Source of the DNA: an uncultured Gammaproteobacteria bacterium
GTDB lineage: Bacteria; Pseudomonadota; Gammaproteobacteria; Pseudomonadales; Azotimanducaceae
DNA length: 34,742 nucleotides
Assembly: GCA_913043815.1 (NCBI GenBank)
Contig: CAJWNY010000029.1
Span: 1 to 34,742 of the forward strand
Reading direction: 5' to 3'
The notes under the pieces were generated by a model. That model was given only the letters and a program-made list of their open reading frames with translations, was not told where the DNA came from and made no database searches. Each line of letters starts with the position of its first letter. Within the stretch, counting starts at the first letter, position 1. Positions 16,982 to 25,664 of this stretch are shown here, piece after piece. A program made the translations under genes and the position numbers.

Positions 16982-17620
16982 ATGATTGCGCCCGCTATGA
17001 ATTCTCGTACAGACGGAGCATTAACATACCAGTCTCTGGGCCAACGCAAGGCCCTGGTAGAGCGTGTTGTCCGGTCAGAACAGATGTCGAGGCTGGAGGA
17101 AGAATGCACTGAGTTGGGTGATTTGCAGGTCAAGCTTTACTTTGATCGTGACGCCAGGTTCCGGGTAGTTGTCAAAGGTGTCGTTGAGGCTTCAGCGAAA
17201 CTTTCTTGTCATTTGTGCCAAGCGTCAGTGCCATACAATCTACGCACCACATTCAATGCAACGATTGCCTCCACTGAAGAGCAAGCTGAGTTTTGGAGTT
17301 CGGGAGAGGAAAGCGCTGACCTAAATATTGTTGTGATAGAAGGTCCACGGCTAGACATTGCTGAGTTGGTAGAGGATGAGCTCTTACTCGATTTGCCCGG
17401 CCAAGTATGCGTAGACTCGAATTGTGGTAACAGACCTTCAATGGTCTACGACGACGGGGTAAGTGATGAGCCTCCTAAACTGAAAGTCCAAAGAGAAAAA
17501 AAAGATCCGTTAAAAGAAACAGGAGAGTTAGTAGATCGCCAGTTACCCTTTTTGGGACTCAAGGCAGCTCTTCAAGAAATCGGCTCTCTTTCAACCCCAG
17601 AGGTTGGAGAGGATATTTAG
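16982..17620 (+). CDS. yceD: DUF177/YceD family protein, 23S rRNA accumulation
   Basis: YceD (DUF177) is a conserved cytoplasmic protein needed for normal 23S rRNA accumulation and encoded before rpmF in most bacteria. The 212 aa are a little longer than E. coli YceD (173). The paired cysteines, one in CHLCQASVPY and one in CVDSNCGNRP, are typical of the family and may bind metal. The core ending DIAELVEDELLLDLPGQV matches the conserved acidic segment of DUF177. ATG 16982 is used, with AGGT just upstream. It is followed by 174 bases with an inverted repeat, then rpmF; co-expression with bL32 and plsX is expected. Confidence 0.88.
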   Translation: MIAPAMNSRTDGALTYQSLGQRKALVERVVRSEQMSRLEEECTELGDLQVKLYFDRDARFRVVVKGVVEASAKLSCHLCQASVPYNLRTTFNATIASTEEQAEFWSSGEESADLNIVVIEGPRLDIAELVEDELLLDLPGQVCVDSNCGNRPSMVYDDGVSDEPPKLKVQREKKDPLKETGELVDRQLPFLGLKAALQEIGSLSTPEVGEDI

Positions 17621-17749
17621 AATTGGGGCGCTTAAAGTAATGAGCTAAAAGTAGCTAACAAAAGAAAAAAGAAGAAATAGACAGAAGCTACAAACCAAAA
17701 CGAAAGGCGAGGAGCCCTAGGGAATAGTTGTAGCGTTAGGTTTAACTTT

Positions 17750-17770
17750 AGAATCTGCGCGGTAGATTCT
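17750..17770. promoter_or_regulatory. Inverted repeat before rpmF
   Basis: Perfect 7-base arms AGAATCT (17750-17756) and AGATTCT (17764-17770) with a 7-base loop, ending 24 bases before the rpmF ATG. There is no T-run, so it is not an intrinsic terminator. It could be an RNA hairpin that sets rpmF translation relative to yceD, an RNase processing site, or an operator. Confidence 0.35.
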
Positions 17771-17794
17771 TGATATGATAAAAGGAACAGTAAA

Positions 17795-17971
17795 ATGGCA
17801 GTTCAGAAAAGCAAAGTGACTCGTTCACGCCGGGGACAGCGTCGCTCTCATGACGCACTTTCAGGACCAACATTGTCCGTAGAGACCACTTCAGGCGAAA
17901 CGCATCGACGTCACCATGTGAGCGCAGATGGTTACTACCGTGGCCGTCAAGTGATGCCTGACAAAGGCTAG
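17795..17971 (+). CDS. rpmF: 50S ribosomal protein bL32
   Basis: A 58-residue ribosomal protein: [20 protein letters not shown] is the standard bL32 N-terminus, and [14 protein letters not shown] the standard C-terminus. It carries no zinc-binding cysteines, as in E. coli bL32. AAGGA (17782-17786) is the ribosome-binding site, 8 bases from ATG 17795. It lies between yceD and plsX in the conserved order, linking ribosome supply with phospholipid synthesis. Confidence 0.98.
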   Translation: MAVQKSKVTRSRRGQRRSHDALSGPTLSVETTSGETHRRHHVSADGYYRGRQVMPDKG

Positions 17972-18249
17972 TTAGATATTCGGGGTGGTGCAGTTCTGCT
18001 TATTACCCCTCTTATGGCCGATGGATTTATTCTTTCGCCTAACTCCCCTGCAATTTTTGTATGGGGTCGCATGACTTTATTTCGATTGCGTGGCCAACGA
18101 TTCCGCTGCTACTGCTTTTTTCGACCCGAAAAAAAATTCTTGATCGCAGTTCGGACTGGTAAACCGTCGAATAATCACTCTATTGGTCTGTCTAGGCGTT
18201 CGCTCCTATCATTGCCAATTCTTGTTGCCAAATCTGTAGTGTTGTTGCC
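17972..18249 (+). other. rpmF-plsX intergenic region with an unproven 81-codon ORF
   Basis: 278 bases, much longer than the usual rpmF-plsX gap. An ATG-started frame at 18014-18259 (81 codons, Arg/Phe-rich start, hydrophobic end) has no ribosome-binding site and no recognised family. Its stop TAG overlaps a GTG at 18259 that is in frame with plsX (TAGTG), so it might couple to plsX. It could equally be chance. No promoter is clear. Confidence 0.35.
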
Positions 18250-19206
18250 GTGGGGTTAGTGGCTGTAGATATGATGGGCGGTAGCATCGGGGTTGAAAAC
18301 AATCTTGCGGCTTGCGCGGAGTTTTCCAAGCCTGAAGACCTAGTATTGGTTGGACAGCAAGCTCTTATCCAAGGGACTGCTCCTGCAAAGGTACTCGCCG
18401 CAAAAGGCGCAACGTTTCTATATGCCGACGATTTTCTTGAGGGTTCGGAATCTCTCATCGAAGTGCTTAGAAATAGGCCAGATACTTCCATGGCTGTTTG
18501 CACCAAATTATTAGCTAACAATGATGTTGAAGCCGTGGTGAGTTCCGGGGACACGAAGGCGCTGCTCGGTTTGGCGCGCTCTCACGTCGGAACGTTACCA
18601 GGGCTGCAGAGGCCTGCCATAATAAAAGCATTTCAGGGCAATGTTGGGCAGTTTTATATGCTAGACCTAGGTGCTAACGTTAATTGTAGTGAAAATATGT
18701 TGAGTCAATTCGCGAAGCTCGGTGCGGCTTTGGCTTATTCTGGCGGGGGCTTTGAGAGTCTGCACTTTGTGCGCGTTGCGTTGCTTAATATAGGCACTGA
18801 GAGCGGCAAGGGTACGGGGGTGTTGAATGGCGTTGCCGCTGCATTAAGTCGCGATCATCGCTTAGATTTTGTGGGCTTTGTAGAGCCTACTGAATTGTTC
18901 TCGGGCTGCGCTGACGTCATCGTCTGCGATGGTTTTACCGGCAATATTATGCTCAAGACCCTAGAAGGCGTGGCCTCCCACATCAGACAAAGGCTTAGAG
19001 TTTTGGCTCAGGGCAACGAAGCTTTGTCGGCGTTTGATCGTGAGTTAGATCCTGAGCGTTATAATGGAGCTTTGATGGCGGGACTTAATGGCATTGTAGT
19101 AAAAAGTCATGGTGGTACCGGTAAGCTTGGATTTTTGAGTGCGCTAAACCAGGCCAACAAATATGTAGAATCTGGGCTGACTAAAGTCTTGGTTGATAAT
19201 TTATAG
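18250..19206 (+). CDS. plsX: Divergent phosphate acyltransferase PlsX
   Basis: PlsX converts acyl-ACP to acyl-phosphate for the PlsY route of phospholipid synthesis and acts at the inner face of the membrane. Context (rpmF before, fabD after) and motifs LDLGANVNC, CDGFTGNIMLKT and NGALMAGLNGIVVKSHGG identify it. It is unusual: 318 aa against about 340-356; the N-terminal MGGDxGP motif reads MGGSIGV; and SAGNTGAL reads SSGDTKAL. The N-terminal region before RNRPDTSM and the C-terminus are also shortened. GTG 18250 is taken as start because it gives the normal short lead into VDMMGG; GTG 18259 is possible. No good ribosome-binding site is seen. The fold seems kept, but activity is less certain than for neighbours. 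Confidence 0.85.
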   Translation: MGLVAVDMMGGSIGVENNLAACAEFSKPEDLVLVGQQALIQGTAPAKVLAAKGATFLYADDFLEGSESLIEVLRNRPDTSMAVCTKLLANNDVEAVVSSGDTKALLGLARSHVGTLPGLQRPAIIKAFQGNVGQFYMLDLGANVNCSENMLSQFAKLGAALAYSGGGFESLHFVRVALLNIGTESGKGTGVLNGVAAALSRDHRLDFVGFVEPTELFSGCADVIVCDGFTGNIMLKTLEGVASHIRQRLRVLAQGNEALSAFDRELDPERYNGALMAGLNGIVVKSHGGTGKLGFLSALNQANKYVESGLTKVLVDNL

Positions 19207-19345
19207 ATTTTTCAGGTCGAGGCGCAGACTGCCTTGGGTAATTTTTTTTATTAATGCCTGCTTGTTCTAAGGTCGAATTAAAGTTGGCTCAGATTAATGA
19301 TGTTTGCCGCTTTATTTGGGGCAGTTAATAGCAAGGAGTTGGATG

Positions 19346-20263
19346 ATGAAGTTGGCAGCAATTTTTCCCGGTCAGGGCGCACAAAGTGTCGGCATGCTTG
19401 CTGATATTGCTGGGGCTCACGCTTCAGTTAAAGCAAAGTTTGATGTCGCCTCCGAAGTGTTGGGTTTCGATTTATGGTCCATTGTCCAAGAGGGCACCGC
19501 AGAGGTTTTAGGTTCTACAGAAAATACCCAGCCTGCTTTATTGGTGGCCAGCGTTGCCTTATGGGAGCTCTGGTCAGCGGGCGGCGAGAAGGTCAACGTT
19601 ATGGCAGGTCATAGCCTAGGTGAATATTCCGCATTGGTTTGCGCCGGCGCTATGAGCTTTGAAGACGGCGTGAGACTAGTGCGTACTCGTGGTGAGTTAA
19701 TGCAGCGCGCTGTTCCCAGCGGTCAAGGCGGTATGGCAGCGGTGCTAGGTTTGGATGATGATGCAATTGAAGCCTGTTGCGCCTCGGTTGCTGGGGAGGT
19801 CAGTGTGGCTAACTATAATGCTCCTGGGCAAGTGGTTATCGCTGGTGACATGAGCGCGGTAGACGAAGCCATTGAAGCGTGTAAGGCAGCGGGAGCTAAG
19901 CGGGCATTGAAGTTAAATGTTAGCGGGCCCTTTCATTCCAAGTTGATGGCGTCTGCGGCAGACGACTTTTCAGAAGCCTTGGATGCCATTGCAGTAGTTA
20001 TGCCTACGATTCCAGTAGTGCAAAACGTTCGTGCCAGCGTGGCTAAGGATGTGGGCGAGCTAAAGAGCAATTTGGTTGAGCAACTGTATTCCCCAGTGCA
20101 ATGGACTGCCTCTGTGCAATTTATGCTTAGCCACGGTTTGCAGCTTTGTGTTGAGTGCGGTCCAGGCAATGTACTTGCTGGATTGGTCAAGCGTATTTCG
20201 AAGGAAACACCGACAATTGGGCTTTCTAAGATGGCCGGCTTAGGAGCCGCCAACGAGCTCTAG
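19346..20263 (+). CDS. fabD: Malonyl-CoA:ACP transacylase
   Basis: Loads malonyl groups from CoA onto ACP for fatty-acid elongation in the cytoplasm. 305 aa, normal length. N-terminal FPGQGAQ, catalytic serine in GHSLGEYSAL, and the catalytic histidine in GPFHSKLM are all present. ATG 19346 is chosen: AAGGAG ends 7 bases upstream and the family starts at this Met; an adjacent ATG at 19343 is one codon earlier. The 139-base gap after plsX contains an 8-T run near 19245 but no convincing terminator stem. Confidence 0.97.
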   Translation: MKLAAIFPGQGAQSVGMLADIAGAHASVKAKFDVASEVLGFDLWSIVQEGTAEVLGSTENTQPALLVASVALWELWSAGGEKVNVMAGHSLGEYSALVCAGAMSFEDGVRLVRTRGELMQRAVPSGQGGMAAVLGLDDDAIEACCASVAGEVSVANYNAPGQVVIAGDMSAVDEAIEACKAAGAKRALKLNVSGPFHSKLMASAADDFSEALDAIAVVMPTIPVVQNVRASVAKDVGELKSNLVEQLYSPVQWTASVQFMLSHGLQLCVECGPGNVLAGLVKRISKETPTIGLSKMAGLGAANEL

Positions 20264-20294
20264 TCTCGGTTCAGTTTCTATATTTGGAGTAGAT

Positions 20295-21026
20295 ATGTCA
20301 GATAGAGTAACAGCCTTAGTTACTGGAGCCAGTAGGGGTATTGGTGCCGGTGTTGCGCAGGCCCTAGTCGCAGCTGGTTTTTATGTTGTGGGTACGGCAA
20401 CGAGTGAACCGGGTTCTGAGCAAATTTCAGCAGCACTCGGCGATGATGGATTTGGTCTAGTGCTCAAGCTACAGGACAGTGAAAATATTGCTGGCGCCTT
20501 TTCGCAGATTAAAGACCGTGTTGCTATGCCCTTGGTGTTGGTGAACAACGCAGGTATTACCAAAGATAATTTGCTTTTACGTATGTCCGATGCGGAATGG
20601 AGTGAGGTCATCGATACCAACCTCAATGGTGCCTTTAGAGTTACCAAGCCTATTTTGCGCGGCATGTTAAAGGCGCGTTGGGGAAGAGTGATTAACATGG
20701 GCTCTGTGGTCGGCCGTATGGGTAATCCTGGCCAAGCTAATTATGTTGCCAGTAAGGCAGGTTTGGAGGGCTTTACTCGCTCTCTTGCGCTTGAGGTTGC
20801 CTCTCGTGGTATCACCGTAAATGCCGTGGCTCCCGGCTTTATTGCTACGGATATGACCGACTCTCTAACGCTAGAGCAGTCCGCGATGATGATGGAGCGT
20901 ATTCCCCTAGGTCGCATGGGGAACGTACAGGAAGTTGCAGCAACTGTCGCGTTCTTGGCCAGTGAAAATGCCGGCTATATAACGGGACAAACACTGCAGG
21001 TGAATGGCGGCTTGCACTTTGTTTAA
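20295..21026 (+). CDS. fabG: 3-oxoacyl-ACP reductase
   Basis: NADPH-dependent SDR that carries out the first reduction in each round of fatty-acid synthesis. 243 aa. Motifs in order: VTGASRGIG (cofactor), NNAGIT, the catalytic Ser in INMGSVVG, Tyr and Lys in NYVASKAG, and APGFIATDM. The C-terminus ends LQVNGGLHFV, the usual FabG form. ATG 20295 has GGAG 7 bases upstream. It sits between fabD and acpP in the standard order, which favours the biosynthetic FabG over a catabolic SDR. Confidence 0.97.
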   Translation: MSDRVTALVTGASRGIGAGVAQALVAAGFYVVGTATSEPGSEQISAALGDDGFGLVLKLQDSENIAGAFSQIKDRVAMPLVLVNNAGITKDNLLLRMSDAEWSEVIDTNLNGAFRVTKPILRGMLKARWGRVINMGSVVGRMGNPGQANYVASKAGLEGFTRSLALEVASRGITVNAVAPGFIATDMTDSLTLEQSAMMMERIPLGRMGNVQEVAATVAFLASENAGYITGQTLQVNGGLHFV

Positions 21027-21054
21027 TAAGTTAATTTGGAAATGCCAAGGAGAG

Positions 21055-21072
21055 TTGCAATTTTTTTTGCAA
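21055..21072 (+). repeat. TTGCAA hairpin with T-rich loop after fabG
   Basis: TTGCAA (21055-21060) and TTGCAA (21067-21072), a self-complementary hexamer, flank six T. Outer GAGAG and CTCTC segments extend the possible pairing. It lies between the fabG stop and the acpP promoter, so it may mark the 3' end or a processing point of the fabG message and help make acpP more abundant than the genes before it. Confidence 0.35.
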
Positions 21073-21117
21073 GCTGTTTCTCTCGGAAAAATTGCTTGAA
21101 TGTTGTAAATTGATAGC

Positions 21118-21146
21118 TTGAATTGACTTATACGGCTCTATAGAAT
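21118..21146 (+). promoter_or_regulatory. Promoter of acpP
   Basis: -35 TTGAAT (21118-21123), 17-base spacer, -10 TAGAAT (21141-21146). Transcription would start near 21153, leaving a leader of about 38 bases that begins with a GCGC-TTC-GCGC stem (21151-21161). A dedicated acpP promoter fits the high ACP demand known in other bacteria. Confidence 0.55.
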
Positions 21147-21190
21147 GCTGTGCGCTTCGCGCCCAGGAACAATTGAAGGATGACATTCGC

Positions 21191-21424
21191 ATGAGCAGTG
21201 TTGAAGAAAGAGTGAAAAGATTGATTTGTGAACAGCTTGGGGTCAAGGAAGATGAGGTCGGTACCGACGCGTCTTTTGTAGAAGACCTCGGTGCAGATTC
21301 TTTAGATACAGTGGAGCTAGTTATGGCTTTGGAGGAGGAATTCGAAACTGAAATTCCTGATGAAGAGGCTGAGAAGATTACGACTGTGAAAGAAGCTGTC
21401 GACTACATATTGGCTCATCAATAG
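21191..21424 (+). CDS. acpP: Acyl carrier protein
   Basis: 77-residue acidic carrier of acyl chains in fatty-acid and lipid A synthesis. The 4'-phosphopantetheine serine is in [13 protein letters not shown]-terminal [19 protein letters not shown] is standard, including a short helix I. ATG 21191 has AAGGA 10 bases upstream; an in-frame TTG at 21173 would add a non-family extension. It probably has its own promoter as well as read-through from fabG. Confidence 0.98.
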   Translation: MSSVEERVKRLICEQLGVKEDEVGTDASFVEDLGADSLDTVELVMALEEEFETEIPDEEAEKITTVKEAVDYILAHQ

Positions 21425-21758
21425 GCCAATTTCTCGTTGCGGTGCGGTGCTTGCCAGCTGCGAATCGCATCTGCGTAGGTAACTGTTTATTGGCTGCCTA
21501 CTCAGGCTGCACTTCTGTATGCATGGCATTTCTTATGGTCGAGTATCTATGACTTCTAAAGACTCATGGTTTAGGCGGTAGTGAATTTATTGCCTGACGA
21601 TCGGTAGTAGTACTGATTTTAAAATCAACGCTTTTTGTGAAAAGAACGCTTAGAAAGACGCCTTTTGGAACAACACTCGGCGGTGTTCTAAGTATTATCA
21701 GTGGCGTTTTTATAGCAGCAAGTATCAGCAAGTTTGTCGGCATTGGCTGGAGAAAATG
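21425..21758 (+). other. acpP-fabF intergenic region
   Basis: 334 bases without a gene. It has an inverted repeat AACAC/GTGTT (21672-21687, loop TCGGCG), extended by GAAC/GTTC with a bulge, about 70 bases before fabF, and copies of AGTAT(TAT)CAG at 21690-21700 and 21721-21728. Neither a terminator with T-run nor a clear promoter is seen. The gap is long for this otherwise tight operon and may hold the fabF leader. Confidence 0.4.
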
Positions 21759-22994
21759 ATGAGTAAGAGAAGAGTTGTCGTTACGGGTATGGGAATGGTC
21801 AGTCCAATAGGACATACGGTTGATGAATCTTGGCAGGCCGCCATCGCAGGTCAAAGTGGTGTTGGCTTGAACCAATCTTTTGATACCTCCGACTATGGCG
21901 TAAAAATTTGCGCGAGCGTCAAAGACTTCGATATTTCTCAATACATAAATCCCAAAGAAGCCCGTCGTATGGACAGCTTTATTCAGTTCGGAATTGCCGC
22001 AGCCGCTCAAGCCATTGAAGATGCGGGCATCGAATCTCATCCCGCAGATGCCGACAGAATTGGCGTAGCCATTGGTTCAGGAATAGGCGGCATTAATACA
22101 ATTGAAGAAACTCACGCCACGCTAGTTAAAAGCGGACCTCGGCGGGTTTCGCCATTTTTCGTGCCCGGCGTTGTGATCAATATGATTTCAGGCAACGTTT
22201 CCATCCAACACGGTTTCAAAGGCCCAAATATTGCTGTTGTGACCGCTTGTACCACGGGTACCCATAACATTGGCTTTGGCGCTCGAATGATCCAATACGG
22301 CGACGCAGATGTAATGGTTGTAGGGGGGGCTGAAGCAGCTACCTCACCCATTACAGTGGCCGGTTTTAATTCTATGCGCGCGCTTTCTACTCGAAATGAA
22401 GATCCTGCGGCAGCGAGCCGCCCTTGGGACCAAGACCGTGATGGCTTTGTCTTGGGCGAGGGTGCTGGTGTATTGGTCATAGAGGAATACGAGCGAGCAA
22501 AAGCCCGTGGCGCTAAGATTTACGCAGAGGTTTTGGGTTTTGGTATGAGTGCAGATGCATTCCATATTACCGGGCCTTCAGAAGCAGGAGAAGGGGGTGC
22601 TGCGGCGATGCGAAATGCATTGAATGATTCGCATCTAAATCCTGCAGATTTAGGCTATTTGAATGCGCACGGTACTTCAACGCCGTTGGGTGATGTTGCA
22701 GAAACGAAGGGCGTTAAGTCTGTGTTTGGCAATGATACAAAATTATATGTCAGCTCAACTAAGTCGATGATTGGTCATTTACTTGGTGCAGCTGGGTCTG
22801 TGGAGGCTATTTTTGCTATTAAGACACTTACCGATCAGATCATTGCGCCAACAATAAACCTTGATAATCCTGGCGAAGGCTGCAACCTTGATTACGTGCC
22901 AAATACTGCCCGAGATGTAAAGATCACTAGTGCGGCGAGCAATTCTTTTGGCTTCGGTGGAACAAACGGCACCCTGATATTTGGTGTAGCGTAG
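21759..22994 (+). CDS. fabF: 3-oxoacyl-ACP synthase II
   Basis: Condensing enzyme KAS II, elongating acyl-ACP with malonyl-ACP. 411 aa. The catalytic triad is visible: Cys in [10 protein letters not shown], His in [11 protein letters not shown] and His in [11 protein letters not shown]. The C-terminal NSFGFGGTN is standard. ATG 21759 is preferred over ATG 21756 because GGAG then lies 6 bases away. In Pseudomonas pabC follows; here mltG follows directly after 35 bases. Confidence 0.97.
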   Translation: MSKRRVVVTGMGMVSPIGHTVDESWQAAIAGQSGVGLNQSFDTSDYGVKICASVKDFDISQYINPKEARRMDSFIQFGIAAAAQAIEDAGIESHPADADRIGVAIGSGIGGINTIEETHATLVKSGPRRVSPFFVPGVVINMISGNVSIQHGFKGPNIAVVTACTTGTHNIGFGARMIQYGDADVMVVGGAEAATSPITVAGFNSMRALSTRNEDPAAASRPWDQDRDGFVLGEGAGVLVIEEYERAKARGAKIYAEVLGFGMSADAFHITGPSEAGEGGAAAMRNALNDSHLNPADLGYLNAHGTSTPLGDVAETKGVKSVFGNDTKLYVSSTKSMIGHLLGAAGSVEAIFAIKTLTDQIIAPTINLDNPGEGCNLDYVPNTARDVKITSAASNSFGFGGTNGTLIFGVA

Positions 22995-23029
22995 CGCTAG
23001 GTAGACGCAGATAAATAGATATCAGCGGT

Positions 23030-24061
23030 ATGCAAGTAGCGGTCAGACAGATCGTCTTTTGGTTTTGTATTACTGTTGTTACTTTTTCGCCAATCGCCTA
23101 CTTCTCCTTTCAAGCCTGGGCTGATCGAGGCCTAAACCACTCAACTGCGGTCATTGAAATTAAATCAGGTGCTTCCTTCAGTTCGATAACCCAGCAGTTG
23201 GTGGAACTCGATGTTGTCCATCAACCAAGGTTATTCAAATTGCTTGCCAGCTGCGCGTCTTTAGACACGCGGCTTAAAGCCGGCGAATATGGGCTGGATA
23301 ACCCCATCTCTCCTCGTCAGTTGTTAGAAAAATTCAGCACGGGCCAAGTACTGTTGCATCCCGTACGCCTGCGCGAGGGCATTACGGCGCTAACCATGCT
23401 TCAAGATCTAAAAGAGAGCCCCTATCTAACTCACACTTTGGGAGAGTTTACCTCCTACCAGCAAGTACACGATGAGCTGGCGCAGTCATTGGGATTGTCT
23501 GTCAAAAGTGCGGAAGGTTATTTTTTCCCCGATACCTACTATGTGCGTCGCGGCCTTAAAGATATTGACTTGCTCAGGCGTGCACACCAAGTTATGCGCA
23601 CCAAAGTTGCTGAGGTTTGGGCTATGCAGTCTGCTTCGTCGAGCTCGCCTGTCTTGAGTATTACCTCAGCCGAGCAATTGCTGGTGTTAGCATCTATCAT
23701 AGAAAAAGAGACTGGGGCGGACGCGGATAGGGCGCAAATCAGTCAGGTTTTCCATAAACGGCTAAATCGCAATATGCGTTTGCAAACAGACCCAACGGTG
23801 ATTTATGCAGTTGGAAAAAGTTTTGATGGAGATCTACGGCGTAAGGATTTGCGCATAGATTCGCCTTACAATACTTATCGCTATCAAGGGTTGCCACCAA
23901 CGCCAATTGCATTACCCTCATTGCAGTCCCTGCTTGCTGCAGCGCAGCCCGCTGACGGGGACTTTTTGTATTTTGTTGCACGAGGTGATGGAAGCAGTCA
24001 GTTTTCTGCAACATTGGCCCAGCACAATGCGGCTGTGCGTCGTTATCAATTAGGTCAATAA
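23030..24061 (+). CDS. mltG: Endolytic murein transglycosylase MltG
   Basis: Inner-membrane lytic transglycosylase (YceG) that cuts nascent glycan strands and sets their length. 343 aa: one membrane segment near residues 7-27, then the periplasmic domain with a LysM-like part and the catalytic glutamate in LASIIEKETG. RLQTDPTVIYAVG and DSPYNTYRYQGLPPTPI are conserved family stretches. ATG 23030 has a weak AGCGG upstream. The stop lies 5 bases before tmk, so mltG-tmk-holB form a tight unit. Confidence 0.95.
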   Translation: MQVAVRQIVFWFCITVVTFSPIAYFSFQAWADRGLNHSTAVIEIKSGASFSSITQQLVELDVVHQPRLFKLLASCASLDTRLKAGEYGLDNPISPRQLLEKFSTGQVLLHPVRLREGITALTMLQDLKESPYLTHTLGEFTSYQQVHDELAQSLGLSVKSAEGYFFPDTYYVRRGLKDIDLLRRAHQVMRTKVAEVWAMQSASSSSPVLSITSAEQLLVLASIIEKETGADADRAQISQVFHKRLNRNMRLQTDPTVIYAVGKSFDGDLRRKDLRIDSPYNTYRYQGLPPTPIALPSLQSLLAAAQPADGDFLYFVARGDGSSQFSATLAQHNAAVRRYQLGQ

Positions 24062-24066
24062 AGGTC

Positions 24067-24711
24067 GTGAATATTCAGCAAGGCAAATTTATTACTCTGG
24101 AAGGCTCCGAAGGCGTTGGTAAAACTACTAACGTAGATTCTGTGTGCCAAACGCTAGACGACTTGTTGGTCCCCTACGTGCGAACACGAGAGCCCGGCGG
24201 CACCCCCATGGCTGAGACTTTACGTGAAAATATGCTGGCAGAGTGGGACGAATCGGTTAACGGTTTAACCGAATTACTTATTGCTTTTGCTGCGCGTTTG
24301 CAGCACATACAGGGGGTTATACGCCCAGCGTTAGTGTCAGGTAAGTGGGTGGTGTGCGATCGTTTTACCGATGCTTCATATGCTTATCAAGGTTATGGCA
24401 GGGGATTAGATTTAGAAAAAATAGCTGTGTTAGAAGAATGGGTGCATAGCGATTTGCAGCCAGACCTTACTCTCTATTTAGATTTAGATCCTGAGGTTGC
24501 GGCGCTGCGGATAGCTAATCGAGAGCGTGACCGCATGGAACAAGAACAAATGTCTTTCTTCCATAAAGTTCGACAAGGTTATTTGGCCAGAGCCGCGGCG
24601 GATGCGCGCTTTTATACAGTGGATGCCAGTCTGCCTTTAATTGAGGTACAGCGAGCGGTGTGTCTGCAAGTTGAAGAATTTGTTAGAATTCATATGCGGG
24701 GTGTTATCTAA
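24067..24711 (+). CDS. tmk: Thymidylate kinase
   Basis: Phosphorylates dTMP to dTDP in the cytoplasm. 214 aa. P-loop GSEGVGKTT, the DR-containing lid-region motif CDRFTDASYAYQGYGRG, and substrate motif REPGGTP are clear. It starts with GTG 24067; AAAGG overlaps the mltG stop but is only 2-3 bases away, so initiation is probably weak or coupled. The adjacent holB makes this a DNA-precursor and replication pair. Confidence 0.96.
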   Translation: MNIQQGKFITLEGSEGVGKTTNVDSVCQTLDDLLVPYVRTREPGGTPMAETLRENMLAEWDESVNGLTELLIAFAARLQHIQGVIRPALVSGKWVVCDRFTDASYAYQGYGRGLDLEKIAVLEEWVHSDLQPDLTLYLDLDPEVAALRIANRERDRMEQEQMSFFHKVRQGYLARAAADARFYTVDASLPLIEVQRAVCLQVEEFVRIHMRGVI

Positions 24712-24714
24712 GTC

Positions 24715-25578
24715 ATGCGTGGTGAAATACTCCCATGGCATCTGCCAGTCGTAGAAAAGCTGCAACAGCGTGCTACGGATGACACGCTGCCGGCAGCCAT
24801 TGCTTTGATTTGTGGAGAGGGTTGGGGTGGTCATGAGTTAATCCAGAGGGTTGCTTTTGCGTTGTTGGGATTAACTTCTGAGCAACCACCTCATGAAATA
24901 GCGCACCCTGATTTTTGCTGGTTAGCGCCTGATGGGGCAGTAATTAAAATCGATCAGGTGCGTAAGTTAAATGCATTTGCAGTGCAGACGCCGCAGATCT
25001 CTAAATGTAAGGTTGCAGTTATTGTTGACGCTCACCTTTTGAATACTAACGCCGCGAATACGTTGCTTAAAACCCTTGAAGAGCCTCCGGCGAACACTCA
25101 CATTTTGATTTCCACACCTCATTGGGGGCGGCTGCTGCCTACTATCAGAAGTAGATGTCAGCGTTATCAAGTGGAGCAAAGTGCTCATGATGCAACGACA
25201 TGGATGTTTGAGAATGGCGCTGATATTTCCAAGCAAGCTTTCGCCCAGTCTGGTTACGCGCCTTTGCATGCGCAGCAAGAATCTCGCTTTGATTTAGACG
25301 CATGGTTAACCGAGCTTGAAAATAGCCGTGAACCCAACACTAGCATTGTCAGTATTTTGGAGGCGGATCTAGTCGACGTTTTAGCGCGTTGGTATAGAGA
25401 TCTAATTTGGCAACAAAGAAATGGCGCTAATCGAACTTTGCTCGCCTTCGCTGATGAAATTAATCAGACTCGGCTGCAGTTAGAAACTTCAAATGGGGCT
25501 AATCCAAGGCTGTTGATTGAGCGTTTGGTTTACCAATGGCTGCAAGTGATTAGGTTGCAGCGCCAGCGCGGTAGCTAA
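24715..25578 (+). CDS. holB: DNA polymerase III delta' subunit, zinc module absent
   Basis: Stator subunit of the clamp loader that places the beta sliding clamp. 287 aa against 334 in E. coli. LLNTNAANTLLKTLEEPPAN and the SRC motif (IRSRCQRY) identify it. The segment that carries four zinc-binding cysteines in E. coli HolB is missing: LLGLTSEQPPHEIAHPDFCWLAP runs straight from the first helix region into the HPD motif. The P-loop-like segment reads GEGWGGHE, without a lysine, in line with delta' not hydrolysing ATP. It starts 3 bases after tmk. In Pseudomonas pilZ follows; here only 86 bases separate it from tatD. Confidence 0.9.
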   Translation: MRGEILPWHLPVVEKLQQRATDDTLPAAIALICGEGWGGHELIQRVAFALLGLTSEQPPHEIAHPDFCWLAPDGAVIKIDQVRKLNAFAVQTPQISKCKVAVIVDAHLLNTNAANTLLKTLEEPPANTHILISTPHWGRLLPTIRSRCQRYQVEQSAHDATTWMFENGADISKQAFAQSGYAPLHAQQESRFDLDAWLTELENSREPNTSIVSILEADLVDVLARWYRDLIWQQRNGANRTLLAFADEINQTRLQLETSNGANPRLLIERLVYQWLQVIRLQRQRGS

Positions 25579-25664
25579 TTTTTTGGCCTCAGTGCGCGGC
25601 TGAAATAACAATACAATTTTGCACGGTTTTGGTTTAGGCCACAGCCCCGTTAAGGAGTTCTAGG

